From the NCBI GenBank assembly GCA_027344745.1, contig DAHWIS010000034.1, positions 1-14,232 of the forward strand: DNA of 14,232 bases, in the 5' to 3' direction. The notes beneath the pieces are model-generated. The model did not search any database. It worked only from the letters and a program-made list of their open reading frames with translations, and was not told where the DNA came from. Source of the stretch: Microcaldota archaeon. Lineage in GTDB: Archaea > Micrarchaeota > Micrarchaeia > Micrarchaeales > Micrarchaeaceae. The translations under genes were made by a program, and so were the position numbers. Below are positions 7,730 to 13,093 of the stretch, piece after piece. The stretch's first letter is position 1, and the number at the start of each line of letters is the position of its first letter.

Positions 7730-8494
7730 ATGCTAAACTTGATAGGCGTTGGGCTTTACAACGGAGACATATCCGTACGTGCCGTAGATGCGGCTGCGGC
7801 AAGCGAATTCGTCTTTGCAGATACATATACCAGTTTCATGGATGAGGACAGGATTGCATACCTTTCTACAAAACTGCATAAAAAAATAAAGCTTTTAGAT
7901 CGGCCCGATATGGAAGAGCATTCCATAAAACTGATAGATCTTTCAAAGGAAAGTGATGTTTCAATACTTTTCGGCGGTGATCCGCTTGTTGCCACTACGC
8001 ATAAGATATTATTTTTGCAGGCCAAAGAAGCCGGCGTCGATATCCGCGTTTTTCATTCCGCTTCGGTATTTTCTGCTGCAATAGGTGAATCGGGCTTGGA
8101 TTTCTACCGTTTCGGAGGCGTTTGCACCATACCGCATTGGTATGACAATTATAAACCGGTATCTTTTTACGAGACAATTGCGCGAAATTTTAAGAACGAC
8201 CTTCATAGTTTGGTCTTATTGGATTATGACCAGAGATTGAACAGGTCAATGAGCATAGGAGAGGCAATGCGCACCTTAGATATGGCAGAAGCACATTATA
8301 AGCAGGGGATAGCAAACAAGAACAAATATATCTTTATAATATCGGATATATCAATGGAAAGCCAAAAGGTAATCTTTACGACATTGGAAAAAGCAGCAAT
8401 GCTGGATTTCAGACCGCATGTGTCGACAATCATAATACCTGCCAAAATGTCTGATATAGAAAAGGAGGTTGCATGGCTATTTCCTGCGCGGTGA
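7730..8494 (+). CDS. dph5: Diphthine synthase
   Basis: This S-adenosylmethionine-dependent methyltransferase makes diphthine on the histidine of elongation factor 2, the second step of diphthamide synthesis. It belongs to the tetrapyrrole-methylase fold, and its 254 residues are the normal length for archaeal DphB. The start LNLIGVGLYNGDIS is the glycine-rich first strand. The TYTS segment (32-35) and FGGDPLVATTH (about 81-91) are hallmark motifs. GLDFYRFGG and LVLLDYD further along also match the family. The residue before YTS is Thr where Phe is commoner. The ATG at 7730 follows the lhr stop by 7 nt, with GTGAT as a ribosome-binding element. Its last 22 bp overlap endA and contain endA's ribosome-binding site. 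Confidence 0.94.
   Translation: MLNLIGVGLYNGDISVRAVDAAAASEFVFADTYTSFMDEDRIAYLSTKLHKKIKLLDRPDMEEHSIKLIDLSKESDVSILFGGDPLVATTHKILFLQAKEAGVDIRVFHSASVFSAAIGESGLDFYRFGGVCTIPHWYDNYKPVSFYETIARNFKNDLHSLVLLDYDQRLNRSMSIGEAMRTLDMAEAHYKQGIANKNKYIFIISDISMESQKVIFTTLEKAAMLDFRPHVSTIIIPAKMSDIEKEVAWLFPAR
8464..8469 (+). promoter_or_regulatory. Ribosome-binding site that fixes the endA start
   Basis: GGAGGT lies three bases before the ATG at 8473, inside the dph5 coding region. It is the strongest Shine-Dalgarno match noticed in this operon. It favours the ATG at 8473 over the in-frame ATG at 8500, for which it would be too distant. Confidence 0.7.
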
Positions 8495-9666
8495 CAAATA
8501 TGGCCTTAATAATAATTTATGACTACAAAAGCAAATCCCTATTTGTACAGGACCAGTCCACCATTGACATACTTAAAAACGGAAACTTTGGCGTCTATAA
8601 GGACGGGATGCTGATGCTTTCCAAAGAAGAAGCCCTATACCTGATGGATGTAAGGAAGGCGGTATGCAACAGCGTGGGAGACGGACGGGTAATGTCGTTT
8701 AACGATATAGCTAGCGAGTTTATGAAAAGCAGGAAATTGATGGCGAGGTATTTTACATTCAAGGATTGGCGAGATAGGGGATTAATCATAAAACCGTTCG
8801 GAAAGGAAGGCCATTCAAGCGTAAAAAGTCCGTTGAAAAAATATCCCTTAGGAGGCATGAAACTTGAGAAAATTTCTTTAGATGGTATTTTTTTCGATGA
8901 TGACATGACGACCATTGTCGACGACCCGGAGAATGGCATGAAGATTTATATGGATAATTGGTTTGGGCAATATGGAACATATAAGGCCAGTGATAGGGGT
9001 ACGTTGAACAAATTGGATGTTTATGAAACGCTTTTTCTGATTGATGAAGGCGTATTGAAAGTAAAGAATGCCACAAGAAAGGAGATAATGGACACGGCAG
9101 TAAAAAGGAGGGCGGATTCTGGAAAACTATACGATGTTTACAGGGATTGGAGGAATAAAGGTTATGTTGTGAAAACTGGCTTCAAGTTTGGCACGCATTT
9201 CAGGATATATTTTCCAGGTGCAAGGCCAATAAAGAGCGATGCGAATTGGGTGCACTCTAAGCATGTACTGCATGTATTCCCAAGGGACGCTAAGCTTTTG
9301 ATATCCGAATGGGCTAGAGCCATAAGGGTAGCACATTCTGTGAGAAAAACATTCATATTGGCCATACCTGGAAAAAGCAGAAAGAAAAAAATGGCCATAG
9401 ATTTTGTATTATACCATAGGAAAGGAGGCACGATAGAGGCACCGAATAGCGACTCCGCACGATATGGGATGCTTTCCTTGAGCGAGAACGAATATATTGG
9501 GGGGAGCGAACTTTCAGCGGTTATAAATGAGGCTAAATCTATCGGGCTGGAGCTCGTCCTTGCAATAGCCGACCGCGAAACGTCGGTTACGTATTATAAG
9601 ATAAGGAGGATCGATTTGCCGAAGAGCGAATATGAATATTATGAGATTGACTGGATGCAACCATAG
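8473..9666 (+). CDS. endA: tRNA-splicing endonuclease, single-chain three-unit (epsilon-2) type
   Basis: This enzyme cuts introns from precursor tRNAs and other RNAs at bulge-helix-bulge motifs. Its 397 residues are about twice the length of the homotetrameric archaeal enzyme. Three units can be read. An N-terminal degenerate unit spans about 10-115 and has its own FKDWRDRGLIIKP. A complete catalytic unit spans about 130-300 and includes YRDWRNKGYVVKTGFKFG. A C-terminal beta-type unit spans about 305-390. The catalytic triad sits in the middle unit as Tyr246 (FRIY), His261 (WVHSK) and Lys292 (SVRK). This alphaN-alpha-betaC layout matches the epsilon-2 enzyme described from ARMAN archaea, reported to be homodimeric with broad substrate range. 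The start at 8473 is chosen on its GGAGGT site; ATG 8500 is the alternative. It overlaps dph5 by 22 bp and ends the operon. A spliced tRNA gene lies 550 bp away. Confidence 0.93.
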   Translation: MAISCAVTNMALIIIYDYKSKSLFVQDQSTIDILKNGNFGVYKDGMLMLSKEEALYLMDVRKAVCNSVGDGRVMSFNDIASEFMKSRKLMARYFTFKDWRDRGLIIKPFGKEGHSSVKSPLKKYPLGGMKLEKISLDGIFFDDDMTTIVDDPENGMKIYMDNWFGQYGTYKASDRGTLNKLDVYETLFLIDEGVLKVKNATRKEIMDTAVKRRADSGKLYDVYRDWRNKGYVVKTGFKFGTHFRIYFPGARPIKSDANWVHSKHVLHVFPRDAKLLISEWARAIRVAHSVRKTFILAIPGKSRKKKMAIDFVLYHRKGGTIEAPNSDSARYGMLSLSENEYIGGSELSAVINEAKSIGLELVLAIADRETSVTYYKIRRIDLPKSEYEYYEIDWMQP

Positions 9667-9719
9667 CGCAGCATATAACTTCGCCGTAGAATTCAACTTA
9701 TCCTAATGCGTCAAAAAGG

Positions 9720-9729
9720 ATAAATATAT
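9720..9729 (+). promoter_or_regulatory. Putative TATA box for the 154-residue ORF
   Basis: The sequence ATAAATATAT follows a purine run (AAAAAGG) that could act as the transcription factor B element. Its centre is about 23-24 nt before the GTG at 9748, a distance that implies a leaderless transcript. It occupies the 81-bp gap after endA, which otherwise holds nothing recognisable. Confidence 0.5.
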
Positions 9730-9747
9730 TTATTTGTAAATAAAAGC

Positions 9748-10212
9748 GTGGCTGTCTTTATAAAAAAGGCAAAAGTATTGCCGTTATATGCAGGCCTAGG
9801 GGTTGTTGTGTCGACAGTATTGGCGTATGAGCACAACGAACGCACCTTGAGGGTATTGAACGGCAATGAGGAGTTTGCAGCTGTGCCTATTGCTTCAGGC
9901 ATAAAAATGGTTGACGTTGTAAATAAATTTTTCACTTCTGACGTTAGTATGGAAGGCGATTTTTTTAATACCCGGATAATTGATGGTAATATAAGTTTGG
10001 GCTCTTTTCGGGCCACCAAACCTGATGAGATATGGGGATGCACTGCGAACATGCTTCCAGAATTACACGACACGCTTGTAGAGCAGTCTATAGGTTATCT
10101 GAGAGAGAATAAGGATACGGTGGGTTTGTTGAGGGATTTTAAGACGAGTTATAACAGTGATAGTTTCACGGTGGCGTTGTTCGGCAATCCGATCCTGAGA
10201 AAATCGACTTGA
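9748..10212 (+). CDS. Hypothetical protein, unrecognised family
   Basis: I do not recognise this 154-residue protein. The N-terminus (about residues 10-27, with LPLYAGLGVVVSTVLA) is hydrophobic enough for a membrane anchor or uncleaved signal, behind a basic stretch (IKKAK). The rest looks soluble and mixed, with one Cys (in IWGCTANML) and no catalytic motif or repeat that I can name. The GTG at 9748 is chosen because an A/T-rich TATA-like element sits about 23-24 nt upstream and no ribosome-binding site is present, which suggests a leaderless message. It is the lone plus-strand gene after endA and converges on the tRNA-Lys gene, stopping 9 bp from the mature tRNA 3' end. The uninterrupted frame and promoter support a real gene. 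Confidence 0.6.
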   Translation: MAVFIKKAKVLPLYAGLGVVVSTVLAYEHNERTLRVLNGNEEFAAVPIASGIKMVDVVNKFFTSDVSMEGDFFNTRIIDGNISLGSFRATKPDEIWGCTANMLPELHDTLVEQSIGYLRENKDTVGLLRDFKTSYNSDSFTVALFGNPILRKST

Positions 10213-10220
10213 AGTTTATG

Positions 10221-10313
10221 CGGGTCCAGGGGGAATTTCATGCGCTTGACATTTTGAACCCCCGACCTACTGGTTAAGAGCCAGCCGCTCTGACCAAGCT
10301 GAGCTATGGACCC
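10221..10313 (-). tRNA. tRNA-Lys (anticodon CTT) with T-loop intron
   Basis: This is a full cloverleaf, 93 nt in the gene and 75 nt after intron removal. The acceptor stem is GGGTCCA with TGGACCC, then discriminator G (10221); no CCA is encoded. The D stem is GCTC/GAGC with a ten-base loop. The anticodon stem GCTGG/CCAGT has loop CTCTTAA, giving anticodon CTT (10278-10276). The T stem is GGGGG/CCCCC. The T-loop is interrupted by 18 nt; removing them restores the canonical TTCAAAT. G73 fits archaeal tRNA-Lys. A TATA element lies about 28 nt upstream inside the stop region of the HD gene, so it likely has its own promoter. Short T-runs follow the 3' end within the convergent gene's tail. Confidence 0.95.
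10235..10252 (-). other. 18-nt archaeal tRNA intron at position 59/60 (BHB motif)
   Basis: The precursor folds into a textbook 3-4-3 bulge-helix-bulge. The outer helix is the T stem. The central helix pairs exon TTCA (10258-10255) with intron TGAA (10240-10237). The 5' bulge is AAA (10254-10252) and the 3' bulge is ATT (10236-10234). A 3-bp inner helix (TGT with GCA, one G-U) closes a five-base loop. Cutting after the second base of each bulge removes exactly these bases and leaves loop TTCAAAT. Confidence 0.9.
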
Positions 10314-10336
10314 CGCAGAGATATTATTAGTAATAC

Positions 10337-10346
10337 ATTATAAAAC
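10337..10346 (-). promoter_or_regulatory. TATA box of the tRNA-Lys gene
   Basis: The minus strand reads TTTTATAATG, centred about 28 nt before tRNA base 1. The TAA stop codon of the HD-domain gene (10340-10338) lies within it, so the coding end and promoter share bases. Confidence 0.6.
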
Positions 10347-11468
10347 CTTTTTGATTGCGGTGCTGACTTTTTCTTTGAACTTTGGAGCGCATGCTACCAT
10401 GAGTATGCGCCGATTGTTTAGTATCTTGCTTAGGGTGTTGAATAATTCCGATTTTTCGCTCAACATACCAGTAAACGCGCCTGCATTGTCGATCAGCGGG
10501 GCGTCGTCCGCGCCGCCCTTGAAGCTTATTGTCTTGATTATGTAATCGTTATGATTCACACCTAGTTTTTCTATGGCATCGCTCATCTCTTGAATCTTTA
10601 TGCGTTTTTCGCCGATTTCTTCATAATATGCGCGCTTGAATAGGTTTCTTGACATTATCATGCCCATGATGCCTTTTGACGCTTTTGACTTAAGAAGCTC
10701 TAATATCGCTTTATCGTCAGTAAATGATACCAATTCCCTTGGGACTATATCTCCCTCGGATATTGCGTTTTCCAGAGCCAAAAGGTACATTGCTTCGGAA
10801 ATAACCGCAGTGTGGTGCAAGTATACTGATGAAAACATGTAGTATCTGGCTATGAGCATAGATTCGGCTCCGGCTATGCCGCTTTCATATATTGTCACAC
10901 CATCGTGTTTTGAAAACGTAAGCTTGTTCATCAGCCTTATGTAATCGATTACCCCATATGCAACCCCGGTATGATACGCATCGCGCATGAGGTAGTCTAT
11001 CCTGTCCGAGCCCAGAGACCCGGTTATAAGTTTGCCTCTTCCAACGCCCCTTAAATAACCTAAAACTTTTTTTAGCGAGAGCGTTGAATCTGCAATGGCA
11101 TCGCGCATACTGCCATGCGCTATTAGGTCTGCGCCGATTTCTTCGTGCGTCTTGTGCATGTACTTCGTAGCTATCTCCTCGGATTGATGGGAGAATGGCG
11201 TATGCCCTATGTCATGCATCAAGCCTGCAGCAGATAGTTCATGATCCTCTTCGAAGAATATCTTTGACGCTATATCGCCCGTTACTTTCATGGTTCCAAG
11301 GGAATGTTCGAACCTTGAATGGTTTGCTGCAGGATATACCAGATAGCTGAACCCAAGCTGCTTTATATACCTTAGCCTTTGCATCAGTTCGTTGTCCAAT
11401 AAAGGACGCACGGTGGCGTTGATGCTTATATCCCCGAATATTGGATCGCGTATGTACCTGCTAGGCAT
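10338..11468 (-). CDS. HD-domain phosphohydrolase, SAMHD1/dGTPase-like
   Basis: This is a metal-dependent phosphohydrolase of the HD superfamily, in the branch that includes SAMHD1 and bacterial dGTPases, so hydrolysis of dNTPs or another nucleotide is the likely reaction. The metal site is visible: His55 in HSRFEHSLG, His85-Asp86 in LMHDIGHTPFSH, and Asp155 in SLGSDRIDYLMRD, which corresponds to the last metal ligand of SAMHD1. The order QRLRYIKQLG, HSRFEHS, HDIGHTPFSH and DRIDYLMRD is typical, and 376 residues is a normal length. The C-terminal 150 residues are less conserved and may shape substrate choice or oligomers. The ATG follows directly on the TGA of the VKOR gene with no gap, and GTGATG just upstream can bind the ribosome, so the two are cotranscribed. 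The exact substrate is inference. Confidence 0.85.
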   Translation of the reverse strand: MPSRYIRDPIFGDISINATVRPLLDNELMQRLRYIKQLGFSYLVYPAANHSRFEHSLGTMKVTGDIASKIFFEEDHELSAAGLMHDIGHTPFSHQSEEIATKYMHKTHEEIGADLIAHGSMRDAIADSTLSLKKVLGYLRGVGRGKLITGSLGSDRIDYLMRDAYHTGVAYGVIDYIRLMNKLTFSKHDGVTIYESGIAGAESMLIARYYMFSSVYLHHTAVISEAMYLLALENAISEGDIVPRELVSFTDDKAILELLKSKASKGIMGMIMSRNLFKRAYYEEIGEKRIKIQEMSDAIEKLGVNHNDYIIKTISFKGGADDAPLIDNAGAFTGMLSEKSELFNTLSKILNNRRILMVACAPKFKEKVSTAIKKVL

Positions 11469-11864
11469 TCACATCACGTATAATGCAACAAATAATGCTA
11501 TTATGGTATCAATGGAAAGGCAATAAATGCACGCCTTGCCCAAAATAAATTGTGCTATTATTGAGTACGCTATGCCGCCCAGGCCCAACATGAGCCATAT
11601 GGGGGTGATGGCCGAAATATTTTTGTTTTTTGACGACAGTAATAGCGACATCGCTATGAACCATATTGATGCCAGCAGCGCAAGAGGTATTCCGAAGACC
11701 ATAGAATAGGAACTCTTTAGCACCAGCGCGCAGTCTATTACACCGACGCTTGGACAGTAAAGGAGGGCTGGCTGAAAATGCACCAGCAGAGTATACATAG
11801 CTATGGCGAGCCCCAGCGCAATCAAGATGCCCATGTACTGCTTCTTTATCCTTTTATATGCCAT
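11469..11864 (-). CDS. VKOR-family membrane thiol oxidoreductase
   Basis: This integral membrane protein of the vitamin K epoxide reductase family passes electrons from periplasmic or extracytoplasmic thiols to quinones, making disulfide bonds. Its 131 residues give four hydrophobic segments (about 11-30, 54-76, 85-107, 113-131). The paired loop cysteines are Cys37 and Cys45 (YCPSVGVIDC), and the active-site pair is Cys112-Cys115 (CIYC). The family Ser/Tyr-rich segment SSYSMVFGIPLA follows the loop. No thioredoxin domain is fused and no DsbA-like partner is seen in the window. A TATA element 27 nt before the ATG at 11864 suggests a leaderless start. It is followed without a gap by the HD-domain gene. 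In an organism with complex I it could feed the same quinone pool, which is inference. Confidence 0.88.
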   Translation of the reverse strand: MAYKRIKKQYMGILIALGLAIAMYTLLVHFQPALLYCPSVGVIDCALVLKSSYSMVFGIPLALLASIWFIAMSLLLSSKNKNISAITPIWLMLGLGGIAYSIIAQFILGKACIYCLSIDTIIALFVALYVM

Positions 11865-11886
11865 GGTTACTGTTTGTTTGACAAAG

Positions 11887-11894
11887 AATTTATT
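11887..11894 (-). promoter_or_regulatory. Putative TATA box of the VKOR-HD unit
   Basis: The minus strand reads AATAAATT, centred about 27 nt before the VKOR ATG. It lies in the 40-bp gap after the radical SAM gene. The distance predicts a leaderless message carrying VKOR and the HD gene. Confidence 0.5.
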
Positions 11895-11904
11895 GCTATC
11901 CCAA

Positions 11905-12960
11905 TCATATGATGGATTCTATGACGTTATGCCGCTTGTTAGTACTTCTTAGTTTGCCGTTGATACTTATTTGATATCCGCAATATTTGCATCTTTTGTC
12001 TTTCGTAATATGCATCGCAGATATGTAAAACCCGTGGCGCCTTATTACGCTTTTACCGCAAGACGGGCAGTACGTGTTATCGTGCACGTTATCTGGAACA
12101 TTTCCGATGTATACATACTTAAGCCCGTTTTTAACCGCGATGTTGTAATGCTTTTTCAGCGTGGAGACAGAGGTAATCGGATAATCCGGCATTTTATAAT
12201 CGGGATAGAAACGGGTGAAATGCAGCGGTATATCGTTTGATATGCCTGCGAGCCATTTGGTCAGGCTATCGCATGCTTCCGCGGAATCTCCGACCTTAGG
12301 TATTATCAGGTCAGTTATTTCTACGTGGAATCCCAATTTTAGAAGGTATTCGACGGATTCTTTTATCGGTTCGTTAGATATTACTGCCTCGAACCTATTA
12401 GAAAAAATTCTTTCTCCGTTTCCTTTAAAATCTATGACAACTGCGTCTATCTTCCCGGCCATCAGGTCTATAGTTTTCTTGGTCATGTATCCATTGCTAA
12501 CAAAAAGGGTAAATAACCCTTTTTGGTGGGCTAGCATAGCCACGTCTAGCGCATACTCTATGAATATTGTCGGTTCGTTGTATGTGAACGCTATGCCTTC
12601 TGCGCCTTTTGAAATGGCGATGCTTATCAATTCTTCCGGCATAATTTCTATGCCCGATATCTCGCGTTCCTTAGATATGTTATGGTTTTGACAGAACAGG
12701 CATCCGAAATTGCACGATGACGTACCGACGCCGAGCACATATGCCCCCGGATTGAAATGATAGAACGGCTTCTTTTCTATGGGATCCAACTGTAGCGCGG
12801 AAACCACCCCGTATGATAATAGATAAAGATTGCCATTTATGTTTTTACGCACAAAGCAAAAGCCGCCGGACCCCTCGGGAATTACGCATTGCCTTGAGCA
12901 GGCATTGCATCGCACTTTTTTGTTTTCGAGGGATTCGTAGAGCCCTGCGTTTACAATCAT
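11905..12960 (-). CDS. amrS: Radical SAM protein AmrS of the AmmeMemoRadiSam group
   Basis: This 351-residue iron-sulfur enzyme uses S-adenosylmethionine to start radical chemistry. It matches the AmrS family, found with Memo and AMMECR1 proteins; the reaction is not settled to my knowledge. The N-terminal cysteine region (Cys18, Cys21, Cys25, Cys35) leads to the family stretch YGVVSALQLDPIEKKPFYHF (50-69). The radical SAM cluster ligands are Cys83, Cys87 and Cys90 (CNFGCLFC). A C-terminal zinc ribbon (Cys298, Cys301, Cys324, Cys327) follows the core as an extension. No Memo or AMMECR1 gene is visible here, so partners must be elsewhere or absent. The ATG at 12960 lies 26 nt after a TATA element, indicating leaderless translation. 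The family call is firm; the substrate is unknown. Confidence 0.92.
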   Translation of the reverse strand: MIVNAGLYESLENKKVRCNACSRQCVIPEGSGGFCFVRKNINGNLYLLSYGVVSALQLDPIEKKPFYHFNPGAYVLGVGTSSCNFGCLFCQNHNISKEREISGIEIMPEELISIAISKGAEGIAFTYNEPTIFIEYALDVAMLAHQKGLFTLFVSNGYMTKKTIDLMAGKIDAVVIDFKGNGERIFSNRFEAVISNEPIKESVEYLLKLGFHVEITDLIIPKVGDSAEACDSLTKWLAGISNDIPLHFTRFYPDYKMPDYPITSVSTLKKHYNIAVKNGLKYVYIGNVPDNVHDNTYCPSCGKSVIRRHGFYISAMHITKDKRCKYCGYQISINGKLRSTNKRHNVIESII

Positions 12961-12980
12961 ATTTGATGTTGCGCTATCCA

Positions 12981-12990
12981 GATATTTATC
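12981..12990 (-). promoter_or_regulatory. Putative TATA box of amrS
   Basis: The minus strand reads GATAAATATC, centred about 26 nt before the amrS ATG, with A-rich sequence preceding it. The distance and the lack of a ribosome-binding site indicate a leaderless transcript. Confidence 0.55.
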
Positions 12991-13032
12991 GTTTTCTCTG
13001 ATGAATTTTTAACTTAAACACATTCACCAAAA

Positions 13033-13053
13033 GGGATTTAAATATGAAATCCC
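13033..13053. promoter_or_regulatory. Inverted repeat over a TATA-like element upstream of gyrB; candidate operator
   Basis: Perfect 7-bp arms, GGGATTT and AAATCCC, flank a 7-nt spacer. The TATA-like TTTAAATAT (13037-13045) runs from the left arm through the spacer. The element is 41-61 nt before the gyrB ATG in the 133-bp divergent gap with amrS. A symmetric site on a TATA box could let a dimeric regulator block transcription. A second TATA-like stretch (TATTAAAG, 13059-13066) lies closer to gyrB and might be the real one. Confidence 0.4.
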
Positions 13054-13093
13054 AATTGTATTAAAGGCGATTTGTTATTTATAAGCTGGTAGA

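Noticed and set aside
8500..8502. ATG at 8500 as the endA start
   Set aside because: It has no nearby ribosome-binding site, whereas the ATG at 8473 follows GGAGGT. It remains a weak alternative because the family-like sequence begins near it.
10221..10313. Possibility that the tRNA-Lys is a pseudogene with a disrupted T-loop
   Set aside because: All stems pair perfectly and the insertion forms an exact bulge-helix-bulge whose removal gives a canonical loop.
10306..10545. Open frame of 79 codons on the plus strand
   Set aside because: It starts in the tRNA gene and runs antisense to the HD-domain gene, with no support of its own.
12215..12691. Open frame of 158 codons on the plus strand
   Set aside because: It is antisense to the conserved core of amrS and shows no motif, ribosome-binding site or promoter.
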